A stretch of DNA of 61,540 nt from Candidatus Geothermocultor quzhuomuensis (GCA_015711795.1 JACVJC010000013.1:1-61540), one strand, 5' to 3'; shown: positions 1-8,903, counted from the stretch's first letter. Notes: a model not told the origin generated them from the sequence alone. Program-made: numbers and translations.

Positions 1-251
1 CAACGAGAGCAAGCAATAGCTAACTCAAGGTGCCTTTGATGATTGAAGCGGGGATTTTCCCTCTTCTTTCGGTCAAGATTGATGTGGCAAGGATAACAAC
101 TCCCCATGTTAATTGGGTGAGAAATACGCAACGAGAAAGGGTCAGGAAGCTCTCTTTCTCTCTTTTCCCGAGAGGCTAATGAATAACTGGTTAATGTTAA
201 TAATATTAAAAATAAAAGCAAAATGAGTAAAAGAAGGAAAAATCTTCTCAT
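1..251 (-). CDS. Small multiheme cytochrome c, 3' end cut by window edge
   Basis: The gene starts at ATG 251 and runs off the left edge, so only about 83 codons are present. The N-terminus is M-R-R-F-F followed by a long Leu/Ile stretch and TSYSLA, a good signal peptide or membrane anchor. Two haem sites are visible: CYPCH (residues 52-56) and CSRC at the edge. From Pro46 onward the DNA is identical to the preceding gene (248-691) over 116 bp, while the N-terminal parts differ. Its ATG overlaps the TGA of that gene as ATGA, so translation is probably coupled. It is likely an exported electron-transfer cytochrome; full length and haem number are unknown. Confidence 0.75.
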   Translation of the reverse strand, partial: MRRFFLLLLILLLFLILLTLTSYSLASREKRERELPDPFSLRISHPINMGSCYPCHINLDRKKRENPRFNHQRHLELAIACSR

Positions 252-691
252 TTTCTAGCCTTCTTTTCAAATAATAAGCCAATTTGATGAAAGGTTGGAA
301 TTTTCTTCCCTTCATACCCAGGTGGATGGCAAAGAAAACACTTTTTGCCCATCGTCCCAAAGGGACGGTGACAAATAAAACATCTTTCTTTAGGAACAAA
401 TTCAATTTTATCTCCTAAATGAGCAAATTTTAAATGGCAACGAGAGCAAGCAATAGCTAACTCAAGGTGCCTTTGATGATTGAAGCGGGGATTTTCCCTC
501 TTCTTTCGGTCAAGATTGATGTGGCAAGGATAACAACTCCCCATGTTAATTGGAATATTTTCTGAGAAAAGTAAAGCTTTAGCTTCAGTTGGAAGGAACT
601 TTACCTCTTTCGCCCCCTTTAAGGAAAAGAAAAACCAACCTAAGATAAACCCAAATAAAAAAGGCAAAAGGAATATCGCTAACTTTCTCAT
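248..691 (-). CDS. Small tetrahaem cytochrome c (c7/NapC-like)
   Basis: This 147-residue protein has an N-terminal hydrophobic segment (residues 4-24) serving as anchor or signal. Four haem motifs follow: CYPCH (53-57), CSRCH (82-86), CFICH (104-108) and CFLCH (118-122). His72 and His75 in FNHQRH are candidate distal ligands. The size and spacing resemble small multihaem relay cytochromes of the c7/class III type. It lies 6 bp after the larger cytochrome and overlaps the next small cytochrome by ATGA, so all belong to one operon starting with cytochrome b. The role is inferred to be electron relay at the outer face of the cytoplasmic membrane. Confidence 0.85.
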   Translation of the reverse strand: MRKLAIFLLPFLFGFILGWFFFSLKGAKEVKFLPTEAKALLFSENIPINMGSCYPCHINLDRKKRENPRFNHQRHLELAIACSRCHLKFAHLGDKIEFVPKERCFICHRPFGTMGKKCFLCHPPGYEGKKIPTFHQIGLLFEKKARK

Positions 692-697
692 AAAAAA

Positions 698-1714
698 TCA
701 CTTCTTTTCGCGAAGAGAACTGGGGAAGAAAAAGCGCAAAATTTTCTGGAAAAAACTCACCTTTTCTTCTTTAGGAGAAGGTTTGGGAAAAGTTTTTGAA
801 AATTGGGCTAAAGTCTTTCCAATTAAATTGACCAAAGGAACTTCCGCCTTGGTAGTTACATGAATTAAAGGAACATAAGTTAATAATGCATTCGATGCAT
901 CTGGATGACAACGGGCACAGGTTTTAGCTAAGTTCTTTTTTGAGATAGTCGAAGATGGGGAAGAGCGAGGTAAAACCAGATGATAATCATGGCAATCCCA
1001 ACAGGCTGGGGAATCTAAAGATTTAGTTTTATAGGCACGACCGTGATAATAATCACTATAGTTTTCATACTTATCGGAGTGACAACGGCTTTTTCCACAA
1101 ATGTTTTTACCGTCAAAGAAAAAACTTTCACGATAAGCTTTATCTTTCTTAAGACTCTTTATGCTGTGAGAACCATGGCAATCACCACAAGTAGGGGCTC
1201 GAGCAGCTGGAGAAACGGTTGAAGTTACCTCGCTTAAAGCAAAATGGCCATGAATACTTTGAAGATAAGGATAATATTGCTTTTTATGGTCTTTACAGCG
1301 AATACAAGAAAGCCCGGCCGTGCGGCGGTAATCAGGTTTAGTTTCCATCTGATGAGCCTGATAAGAAAAGTCAGAATGGCAATCAATGCAAGCAATGTTT
1401 TTATGGACAGATTTTTCATAAACCTGGGGATTAACATAAAAAGATATAGCTTGACCATTGACTCTCTTTTTTAAATTGGGGTCAGCATGACAAACCAGAC
1501 AACCAACCTGAGCTTCAAACCTTGAAGCTAAACCAGAAGGAGCAAACGATGGAGTTAAAGGAGAAGTAGTTTCAAGAGTAATCTCTTTTCTCTCCAATTT
1601 AACGGGAACTAAGGGACCAAAAATACCAATCTTGAAAGCTGTAAAAAGAAAACCAATTAAAATGAGGATGAGAAGAAAAGAAAAGACTAAAATTTTAACT
1701 GTAACAAACTTCAC
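698..1714 (-). CDS. Multihaem cytochrome c with six CXnCH sites and one CX2CK
   Basis: This 338-residue protein has one N-terminal membrane segment (residues 8-30). Haem sites are CLVCH (72-76), CIDCH (109-113), CGDCH (176-180), a CX4CH site (206-212), CWDCH (238-242) and CARCH (266-270). In addition CIRCK (137-141) is followed by Asp-His, so it is either a CX2CK haem site of the NrfA catalytic type or a degenerate site. The protein otherwise shows no NrfA similarity that I recognise. It sits 18 bp after cytochrome b, which suggests that it accepts electrons from the quinol pool through that protein. A CX2CK haem would need a dedicated lyase not visible here. Confidence 0.85.
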   Translation of the reverse strand: MKFVTVKILVFSFLLILILIGFLFTAFKIGIFGPLVPVKLERKEITLETTSPLTPSFAPSGLASRFEAQVGCLVCHADPNLKKRVNGQAISFYVNPQVYEKSVHKNIACIDCHSDFSYQAHQMETKPDYRRTAGLSCIRCKDHKKQYYPYLQSIHGHFALSEVTSTVSPAARAPTCGDCHGSHSIKSLKKDKAYRESFFFDGKNICGKSRCHSDKYENYSDYYHGRAYKTKSLDSPACWDCHDYHLVLPRSSPSSTISKKNLAKTCARCHPDASNALLTYVPLIHVTTKAEVPLVNLIGKTLAQFSKTFPKPSPKEEKVSFFQKILRFFFPSSLREKK

Positions 1715-1732
1715 TCCATTTCCTCCTCATTT

Positions 1733-2689
1733 TTAAATTTCATCTTCAGAGTGAGGTGGTTCTGAGGGTTTAGGTGGCTCAGATGGATAAGAGGGGAAAC
1801 CCCCTTCTGAGCTGGTTCCTTCATAATCTCCTTCTCTTGGAGTTTCAGGTAAATGAACCTCCCCCAAACCAGGCTCAAAGTGCTCTTCTAAAATAACAGG
1901 CTTTTCTGGTAAGTGTGATTCTTCATAGGTAGCATGTTCAGAGACTCCATGTTCCCTATGTTCTCCATGGGCTCCATGTTCAGCTGGAACAATTCCAAAA
2001 AAGTCTAAAAGAGCACTAAAACCTTCAGTAGATGCGAGATATACATGAACCGTGGTTAAAATGATAAAAAGCCAAGCAACAATATAGTGAATTAAGCGAG
2101 CGTAAGCAACTGCCCCTGAAAAACCAACTAAGGGTTGAAAAATAAAAAGAAAGGTCTTGGGCCAAACAAGGGAAAGCCCAGTCAACCCCTGAACAATCAT
2201 TAAGAGCGGGAAAAAAATACCGTAAGTCATTTTTTGCATTGGATTATACTTAGCTAAATGTGGCTTATCAGAAGCGAGGAAGGCATAATATTTTATAGTG
2301 GCAGGCATTGCCTTGATATCTTGGAAAGTTAAAGTAAATTCTTTTTTATCCCTAATGAAAGCGTAATAAACCCGAAGGATAAAGTTAACACCAACTACAT
2401 ACATAGCAACATAATGAATATACCGAAAGGGAGTGCGGTCTGTAATGGGGAAGCGGATTAAAAAGCCTGAAAAGGCAAGAAAAACCATGCAAATAACATG
2501 AACAGCATGCATGATTTTGGGAGCAGGTGGGATAATTTCTTCATGAGCTGGCCATTGCCAGAGAACAAATCTTTTGTAAGCACGCCCTGTTAAAATATTG
2601 CCAACGAAGTGAAGGGCAAAAGCTCCTAAAACTACGAGGTAGAGAGCGAAAAAAATTATATCAGCATATCTATTAAGTAACGCAATCAT
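1733..2689 (-). CDS. Membrane di-haem cytochrome b (b561/formate-dehydrogenase-gamma-like)
   Basis: This 318-residue protein has about five membrane helices in residues 1-225, with candidate haem-b histidines at H27, H61 and H64, H92 and about H211 and H220 (RLIHY..., TTVHVY). This matches the general architecture of quinol-oxidising b-type subunits. Residues 235-318 form a soluble tail rich in His, Glu, Pro and Ser (AEHGAHGEHREHG), which might bind metal. It is the first gene of the cytochrome operon. A GAGG ribosome site lies about 12 nt before the ATG. Inferred role: quinol oxidase feeding the downstream c-type cytochromes. A hydrogenase or thiosulfate-reductase b subunit is the alternative, but no such catalytic subunit is nearby. 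Confidence 0.8.
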   Translation of the reverse strand: MIALLNRYADIIFFALYLVVLGAFALHFVGNILTGRAYKRFVLWQWPAHEEIIPPAPKIMHAVHVICMVFLAFSGFLIRFPITDRTPFRYIHYVAMYVVGVNFILRVYYAFIRDKKEFTLTFQDIKAMPATIKYYAFLASDKPHLAKYNPMQKMTYGIFFPLLMIVQGLTGLSLVWPKTFLFIFQPLVGFSGAVAYARLIHYIVAWLFIILTTVHVYLASTEGFSALLDFFGIVPAEHGAHGEHREHGVSEHATYEESHLPEKPVILEEHFEPGLGEVHLPETPREGDYEGTSSEGGFPSYPSEPPKPSEPPHSEDEI

Positions 2690-3032
2690 TTAATTCTTAT
2701 TCCTCAATTTTTTCTTTTTGCCCAATCTCACTAAAAAATTATCCTCGCTGAAGCTTTGAAACTTTCACTTTTATTTTTCTTCAGCTCCTTGTTCCTAGCT
2801 CAGAACCAAAAGTTATTTTGCCTTAGCCTTCAACACTATTTTATATTGTAATGGTGACATTATAGTCTAGATAGTCTGAACAGTCAAAAATATTTCCCTT
2901 CACCAAGCTCTTAGACTGAAGAGTTAGCTCAGCTTTAAAGTCTTAAGCTTTGAAGTTAGAACTACTAATAAGTTAGCAGATAGGAATTAAAATCAAGCAT
3001 CGTGTTTATTTCCTATTGCTTACTTCTTACCT
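2690..3032. other. Intergenic region carrying the cytochrome operon promoter
   Basis: No gene is visible. It holds the minus-strand promoter at 2859-2887 and an about 160-nt leader. GCTGAAG and CTTCAGC form a 7-bp inverted repeat with a long loop around 2754-2786. The part near 2970-3030 resembles degenerate intergenic repeat sequence. Confidence 0.5.
2859..2887 (-). promoter_or_regulatory. Near-consensus sigma-70 promoter for the cytochrome operon
   Basis: On the minus strand TTGACT (2887-2882), a 17-nt spacer and a perfect TATAAT (2864-2859) lie about 170 bp before the cytochrome b start. It is the strongest vegetative promoter seen in the window. The long leader leaves room for regulation. 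Confidence 0.75.
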
Positions 3033-6000
3033 TTAGGGTACTGTCGTCGTCAGCCAAATTCCTACCTCATGGCAGCCTGTCCCAGAGCAACTATTATCAG
3101 TTACCAAGTAATTTCCTTGAGTAGAGGTGATGTAACCCCGATTAAACAAATGTTCCTGGTGGGAACCATGGGAAGCATGACAATATCCACAATAGATGCT
3201 ATGGGTTGGAATATGTTGCCAGTTGCTATCGGTTAAACCGTCAGCTTGAGCATAATAATCATCAGGGTCATGACAATCAGCACAAAGAGCAAAATCGCTA
3301 GTGGTGGAGGATTTTAGGTAAGACTTTTTCAAAATATACCGATTGGCAGAGCCATGAACACCAGCTGGATTAAAGCTATTTTGATTACCATGACAATCGG
3401 CGCAGTAAACGAGAGAAGAAACAGACCAAGGAGGGACAAAAGCCCCTGGAAAAATCGATTGATTTTTGCCCACTCCTTCTACAGGGTGATAAGAAAGATT
3501 AGAAGTTGCAAATTCCCAAGATTTATCCTTTTGCCAGGTTGGTGTAGTTGGCCTTAAGGTATATGAAGAATGGCATTTATAGCAAATCTCATACTCATTT
3601 TGAGCAGAAGCAGTGGGAACTAACTCACCACCTAATCTTCTAACTCCTCCAACCCCAATAAGAGAACCAGTTACACTGGGAGGAATTCCTGCGGTTAATC
3701 TTGCCCGATGGGGATTGTGGCAATCAGGACACTCGGAATGGCGCTTCGAGTTAGAATAGGAAAGATTCTCAGTATTTTCAGTATCAAGATGAATCCCAGA
3801 AGATGCAATTGGATGGGTGTAAGCCTCTTCAAACTCCCCTTTAATATCAGAACCAGCCTCTCCTCCTGCCCGATGACAACTGAAACAAAGCTTTTCCTCC
3901 GCAGTTGCGGTAGTATTGTTATAAGCATTAGTTCCAGAAGAGTAAGTAGCTATCAAGCGTTTATTGTAAGAACCATGAGGATGATGACACTGGTTACAAT
4001 CGTAGCTTAAAGCATGGCGACTTTGATAATAAAAAACTTTATTCCACCCAGGAAAAAAAGGCGAATAAGTTGGAGAAATAAGGGGAAATGAAATGGTGTA
4101 AGGAACAACTGTTTGGGAAGTAGCTCTCCATTGAGGGGGATTATTTGTATGACACCTAAGGCAAAACTCAGTTAGAGAAAGAGAGATAGGCCAAAGATTT
4201 TTAGTATTTCCAGGGTCAGAGATTATCGCAGTTAAAGTAGGTTTAACAATATGAGGACCATGGCAGCTAGTGCACTCGACCTTGGTCTCGGAATTTGACG
4301 AACTTACTTGATGATGAGATTCCAAATTAAATTGCTCTTTAACATTCCAACCTTTAAGAGAAGAGGTAGTAGTGTTGTGGCAAGAAAAACAAAGGTTTTC
4401 CTCGAATTGAGTTGTTAAGCGGTAGTTATCGCTCCCGTGAGGAGTGTGACAAATAGAACACTTTATTTCCGTTCCTGAAGAGGGTGTTGGAATATTAATA
4501 TCATGAGCAGCCTGAGCAGTGTAACTAGTAATGTGGTCACCCCCTAAAGCATACCCATAACCTTTATCATTAAAGCCATGACAAATACCACAAAAATCAT
4601 TTCCCCGATAAGAAACGGTAGCAATTCGACCAAAAGAATTATAAAAGGTCGCTCTAAGAAGTCGGGCATAGTAACTGCTGGTTGTAATTTTATCTCCGTG
4701 GGGGTTATGACAGTTAGAACAGTTTAAATTGTGACTCTCATCACCACTATAAAAAACATCCCTAATAGGATGGTGAAAAGAGTAACTATCAAAAAACCAG
4801 CGAGTTGGGAGGTTAGTTCCAGCCACTGAGGTTACTTCATGGCAATAATAACAAACTTCAGATTGAAAAAAGGTTAAATAAGGCTCAAGAGCTCTAGTTG
4901 GGACAAATAAAAGGGGATTCATAAAAGAATAAATGCTACTTTCTCCAAAAGAATGGTGAGCCCGGTGGCAAAGAGCGCACATATGAGTATCGGCTTCATA
5001 ATTTCGATGAGGAGGAAGTGGTGGTGTCGTTTGACGAACCTCAAGGTTAACCGTATCAGTAGCTAAATTTCCTGCTTTATCAAGAGCTGAGAGCTTAAGG
5101 AGATAGGTGCCGGTTGGAATAACTAAGGAAGTTGCTTGCTCAAGGACACCATCAATATCTTCATCCTTGTGAAGGGAGCCAATCTTATTCCATAAGGTAG
5201 GAGTAGTATCTCGTGCTAACTCAAGCCAGTAACTATCATAGTAACGAACTGTTCCTTTAATGGGAAATCTTCCCCAAACAACATCGCCTGGAATGCTTTG
5301 AAGAACTGCAATGGGAGGAGTATTATCAACTGATACTGAAGTTTCAGCAGATAATCCCTCATTACCAGCCCAGTCAATTGCTTTGGCAATTAGGAGATAA
5401 GAGCTATCAGTTGAAGGAAAGGTCCAATTATATTCCCAAAAAGTTGTTCCTGAGGCAAGATTCCAAGTGCTTCCTCCATCAGTACTTACTCGAACTTCCT
5501 TAATACCCGACCCCCCAGGGTAGTCTTGGGAAATTCCCCTTATAGTATAAGTCGTTCCTCTTAGAGAATCTTCATTTAAAGGCTGGGTGATAAAAATTTC
5601 TGGCTTTTCATCTTCGAGTATGTAACTTATTTCAAGCTTGGGAATAAGGGTAAAATCAGGATAATTCGATGAATAAAAGTTAGCCCCATTAGTTACTTCT
5701 GTTGTCTCTTCCGAAATAATAAGAAAACCTAAATTGGGAACTTTTCTTTTTACCCAGTCATCGACTACTAAACTAACATCCCAACTAACCCAGCCAGTAA
5801 AACCTCCAGCTATTTCCGTTGTCGCAATCACTTCTTCAAAGCTTGGTTGCTCAACCCAGTTGGTATTCTCTGACCAGTCAGAACTCACTCTGCGCAAAGT
5901 AAGAGTACTACTTAAAGGAGAAGAAGTAGTAACAAAAAGAGAGAGGGAAGCAGCAGTAACTTCACTGTAAACTGGGACTGAGCTTTCCACACCAAAGTAA

Positions 6001-6254
6001 ATTAAGGAGCGGGTCTTTTCTAAGCTTAATCTACCTTCTTTACTTTGAGCCGACAAAGAAGTTTCACTCCCAAAAGGAGTAGTTGAACTGGAACCATCAA
6101 CATAAGTATCCTTCGTCGGATAAAGAGTAACCGTTTGAGGTGACCCACTTTGAGATAATCCTTGATGAATACCTAAAAACTCAAGATAAACTATTAAAAG
6201 CAGGGCGGCTATTATTATTTGCCATTTTTTATCATCTATAACAAAGAGCTTCAT
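3033..6254 (-). CDS. Secreted 16-haem cytochrome with DNRLRE and Ig-like domains
   Basis: This 1073-residue protein starts with a signal peptide or anchor (residues 10-35). Residues 40-215 look like a DNRLRE domain (TVTLYPTKDTYVDG...). Residues 217-312 and about 313-405 look like Ig-type sandwich domains (WAGNEG, DKAGNLATDTV). The remainder carries 15 CX2CH motifs plus one CX4CH (CSGTGCH, 1056-1062), the first at 426-430. Many are doubled-CXXCH style, CHxPHG. No C-terminal anchor is seen. The ATG follows GAGGAAGCAGGAG. The front domains suggest surface attachment or extracellular partner binding. Inferred role: outer-surface electron conductor. It lies downstream of its own extended -10 promoter, separate from the cytochrome b operon. 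Confidence 0.9.
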   Translation of the reverse strand: MKLFVIDDKKWQIIIAALLLIVYLEFLGIHQGLSQSGSPQTVTLYPTKDTYVDGSSSTTPFGSETSLSAQSKEGRLSLEKTRSLIYFGVESSVPVYSEVTAASLSLFVTTSSPLSSTLTLRRVSSDWSENTNWVEQPSFEEVIATTEIAGGFTGWVSWDVSLVVDDWVKRKVPNLGFLIISEETTEVTNGANFYSSNYPDFTLIPKLEISYILEDEKPEIFITQPLNEDSLRGTTYTIRGISQDYPGGSGIKEVRVSTDGGSTWNLASGTTFWEYNWTFPSTDSSYLLIAKAIDWAGNEGLSAETSVSVDNTPPIAVLQSIPGDVVWGRFPIKGTVRYYDSYWLELARDTTPTLWNKIGSLHKDEDIDGVLEQATSLVIPTGTYLLKLSALDKAGNLATDTVNLEVRQTTPPLPPHRNYEADTHMCALCHRAHHSFGESSIYSFMNPLLFVPTRALEPYLTFFQSEVCYYCHEVTSVAGTNLPTRWFFDSYSFHHPIRDVFYSGDESHNLNCSNCHNPHGDKITTSSYYARLLRATFYNSFGRIATVSYRGNDFCGICHGFNDKGYGYALGGDHITSYTAQAAHDINIPTPSSGTEIKCSICHTPHGSDNYRLTTQFEENLCFSCHNTTTSSLKGWNVKEQFNLESHHQVSSSNSETKVECTSCHGPHIVKPTLTAIISDPGNTKNLWPISLSLTEFCLRCHTNNPPQWRATSQTVVPYTISFPLISPTYSPFFPGWNKVFYYQSRHALSYDCNQCHHPHGSYNKRLIATYSSGTNAYNNTTATAEEKLCFSCHRAGGEAGSDIKGEFEEAYTHPIASSGIHLDTENTENLSYSNSKRHSECPDCHNPHRARLTAGIPPSVTGSLIGVGGVRRLGGELVPTASAQNEYEICYKCHSSYTLRPTTPTWQKDKSWEFATSNLSYHPVEGVGKNQSIFPGAFVPPWSVSSLVYCADCHGNQNSFNPAGVHGSANRYILKKSYLKSSTTSDFALCADCHDPDDYYAQADGLTDSNWQHIPTHSIYCGYCHASHGSHQEHLFNRGYITSTQGNYLVTDNSCSGTGCHEVGIWLTTTVP

Positions 6255-6303
6255 CTCCTGCTTCCTCTATTCAATTTTATTTAAAAGCTCTTAGCTTTGA
6301 GTA

Positions 6304-6312
6304 ATTATATCA
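6304..6312 (-). promoter_or_regulatory. Extended -10 promoter for the 16-haem cytochrome
   Basis: The minus strand reads TGATATAAT (6312-6304), a TGn-TATAAT extended -10 element about 50 bp before the start codon. No good -35 box is present, as is usual for this class. Confidence 0.5.
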
Positions 6313-6373
6313 TCTTTTATTCAAAAAAACAGGTAAGAATAAGATTCTTTAAATATTTCCACTTCAAATAGCT

Positions 6374-6403
6374 CTTTGTCACTTTCTCGAGAAAGTGACA
6401 AAG
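6374..6403. repeat. 30-bp perfect palindrome, REP-like family
   Basis: CTTTGTCACTTTCTC is followed directly by its exact reverse complement, centred on CTCGAG. A second copy with one wobble position is at 55843-55872. The shared core GTCACTTTCTCG(A/G)GAAAGTGAC in two distant intergenic regions marks a dispersed palindromic element. Confidence 0.7.
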
Positions 6404-6941
6404 GTCACTTATTAAAATTATCGCAAGTTTACCTTTGGCTAGTGTTTAATCCAGAACAAGTGTCAGGATGGAAACTATCATCAAATTTACATCAGTTCAG
6501 CAAGTTCAGCGAACCCCTAACTACACTCACCCCAGGTGCCCTAGACCTCCCTAAATCCAAAGCATGAAATCCTAGTGCTTTAAACTGTTAAACATAAAAG
6601 TTTAGAATTTAGGACATTAGAAATTGTTTTGGATTTAGTGCTTCAAATTTCATCCTGTGAACAGGTTTTACTTAGCCGACCTACAAAATAAAGAAGATTT
6701 AAATAATTGGGAAATTTTGGGAATTACTATGAACTATTCGTAAATTTATTAAATTCGTAAATTTATTAAATTGGAGAAGATAAAATTTGGAAAAATTTCT
6801 CCAGTATTTTCAGTTAACTTATTGGAGAAAAAAAGACTTCCTAGTAATCGCATTAAAAAAGATAAAAAATACCATTTTGGTTAAGAGGAGAAAGATGTAA
6901 AAAAGTAATTTTTAAAAGAAGCGGCTGATATGTCGCTATTT
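6404..6941. other. Gene-free AT-rich stretch
   Basis: No coding sequence is supported. Around 6595-6660 there are runs such as AGAATTTAGGACATTAG and GGATTTAGTGCTTC, typical of degenerate intergenic repeats. ATTCGTAAATTTATTAA is tandemly duplicated at about 6727-6763. Confidence 0.4.
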
Positions 6942-8903
6942 TTACTTTTTAGAGGTTAGTTCTTGAGCTTTTTGAAGCCAATTTTGAGCTTCTTTTTCCT
7001 TTCCCATCTTCTCATATGCCTTAGCAATATTAAAATAAGCTTCGACAAATAAGGAGTCCACCTGAATAATTTTTTTCCAGCTTTTTATTGCTGAACTGTA
7101 ATTTTTCTGCCTAGCATGGACTAAGCCAAGGTTAAAGCGACTTTCCAAATCGAGAGGGTCAAGCCTAATCGCTTTGCGATAATTATCAGCCGACTTAAGA
7201 TAAAATTTCTCTCCAAAGACTTGAGCTCCATCAAGATAAAGATTACCTTGAAAGTAAAAGATTTCCCTTTCCCAAGGATTAAGCTTTTGAGCATTCTGAA
7301 AAGCCTTTTCTGCTAATTGAAAGGTGCTTTCTTCTCTGTTCATTTTAAACTTTAAATGATTAGCTTCACCTAACCACATAAAATAACTAGATTCACCTGA
7401 GTTAAACTCCACAGCTTTCTCAAGATGATTAATGGCTTCATCAAATTGAAAATTATTAAGCAAAGTGAGACCAGTCTTAAAATGACTCTCAGCCAAAAGA
7501 GCTTTTAAGCCCGTTACAAGAGACAAAACTCCAATTAGGAAAAGAGCAAGATAAAGCCCCCACCTTCTGTGTTTATTTGTCAACCAGCTAAAAGAAAAAT
7601 GTTCTTTTCCTTTAGGGGAAAAGAAAAAACCTGAAAAGAGCCAAAAAATAGGAGTGACACTAATTATCCCAAAGCTAAATTGAACCTGGATGAGATATGC
7701 AAGAATTGAAGCGAAAAAGCCAACTTTCAAAAAATCGTTTCCCTGACTTGACAAATTTGGCTTCTCTCCCATCTTTTGAAAACCTCTCCCCAAAATTAAA
7801 GTGATGAGCCAGAGATAAAAAAGCATACCCAAAAAACCTTGAGCTGATGCAACCTGCAAAAATTCATTATGAGTTTTATCAGTTACGCTTTTTTCCCCTA
7901 CTTTCCTGAACCAGTCAAATGGTTTCTCCTGGTTAAAAGGAAATCTCAAATTATCCAAACCGAAACCAATCAAAGGACTTCTTGATAATAACTTTAAAGT
8001 TAAATGCCAGATAAAAATCCTTGATTTAATACTACCTTGAGAAACCTCAAGGAAAGAAAGGACTCTCTGAGATAGGAAACCACTTGGAAGCTTGGGTGAA
8101 GGCATAAAACAAAAAAATGAGAGTAAAATGAAAAAAATAAGGAAAAAGGGAATTAAATCTTTTTTAAAATTTCTTCTCCATTTATATAAGAGAAATAAAG
8201 ATGAGAAAAAAATGGCTAACCAAGATGCCCGAGCGTAGGAAAAAATGAGAGCAGAAAATTGAATTGCTAGCAAAAAAACAAGGCTAAATTGAGTAACTGC
8301 TTTTCTTCCTAAGGAGGTTGCCTCTTTTTTAAGGAAATAAGAAAAGGTTAAAGGGATAACTAATGCAAGATAAGCCCCTAAAAAAACGGGATTGCCAAAA
8401 GTAGAAAAACTTCTCGATAAATCCATTTCTTGAGGATTCCACTTAAGAAAATCCCAGCCAAAGTGTTGCAAAATGGCATAAGCTGAAACCAAAGATGAAG
8501 AAAGAAAAATACTGTAAATGACCCAATTGCTCCCCTTAGAAAAGGAATAAAAATTATAGCCAAGATAAAAAAGAAAAAAATAACAAAGAAATGAAATAAA
8601 ACCCTCATAGCGATAAAGGTCACCATAAAAAGAGGTATGGATATTGTAAGCAAAAAGGGTTGAAAGGAAAGCGGAACCTAAAAAAAGGGAAATTGGAAAG
8701 TCAAAGGAAGAACGATATATTTTAACCTCACCTTTACTGGCTTGAAAAGCTAAATAAAGGAGGGAAAAAAGGACTGTGAGGCGAAGGAAAATATTCTTAG
8801 TTGGTTCAAAAACAACATAATTAGTCGGATTAAAAAGCAAAGGTAAAAAAAAGAGAAAGAAACTAAAAATAATAATCAAAAAATTACCTTTATCTTTCCT
8901 CAC
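6942..8903 (-). CDS. O-antigen-ligase-like membrane protein with C-terminal TPRs
   Basis: This 653-residue protein has about 12 hydrophobic segments between residues 8 and 470. The Wzy/WaaL signature lies around residues 300-350 (RSPLIGFGLDNLRFPF, then THNEFLQVASAQGFLG with the conserved His). Residues about 480-650 hold TPR repeats, for example AEKAFQNAQKLNPWEREIFY and AIRLDPLDLESRFNLGLVHA. Fusions of an O-antigen ligase or polymerase core with TPRs are common in polysaccharide clusters. It is the last gene of a minus-strand operon with a TPR protein, an NHL protein and a glycosyltransferase, supporting a role in building or attaching a surface glycan. The exact acceptor is unknown. Confidence 0.85.
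   Translation of the reverse strand: MRKDKGNFLIIIFSFFLFFLPLLFNPTNYVVFEPTKNIFLRLTVLFSLLYLAFQASKGEVKIYRSSFDFPISLFLGSAFLSTLFAYNIHTSFYGDLYRYEGFISFLCYFFLFYLGYNFYSFSKGSNWVIYSIFLSSSLVSAYAILQHFGWDFLKWNPQEMDLSRSFSTFGNPVFLGAYLALVIPLTFSYFLKKEATSLGRKAVTQFSLVFLLAIQFSALIFSYARASWLAIFFSSLFLLYKWRRNFKKDLIPFFLIFFILLSFFCFMPSPKLPSGFLSQRVLSFLEVSQGSIKSRIFIWHLTLKLLSRSPLIGFGLDNLRFPFNQEKPFDWFRKVGEKSVTDKTHNEFLQVASAQGFLGMLFYLWLITLILGRGFQKMGEKPNLSSQGNDFLKVGFFASILAYLIQVQFSFGIISVTPIFWLFSGFFFSPKGKEHFSFSWLTNKHRRWGLYLALFLIGVLSLVTGLKALLAESHFKTGLTLLNNFQFDEAINHLEKAVEFNSGESSYFMWLGEANHLKFKMNREESTFQLAEKAFQNAQKLNPWEREIFYFQGNLYLDGAQVFGEKFYLKSADNYRKAIRLDPLDLESRFNLGLVHARQKNYSSAIKSWKKIIQVDSLFVEAYFNIAKAYEKMGKEKEAQNWLQKAQELTSKK

Noticed and set aside
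142-405. Frame of 87 residues overlapping the two small cytochromes
   Set aside because: It lies in another frame of two clear haem-binding genes and has no family features.
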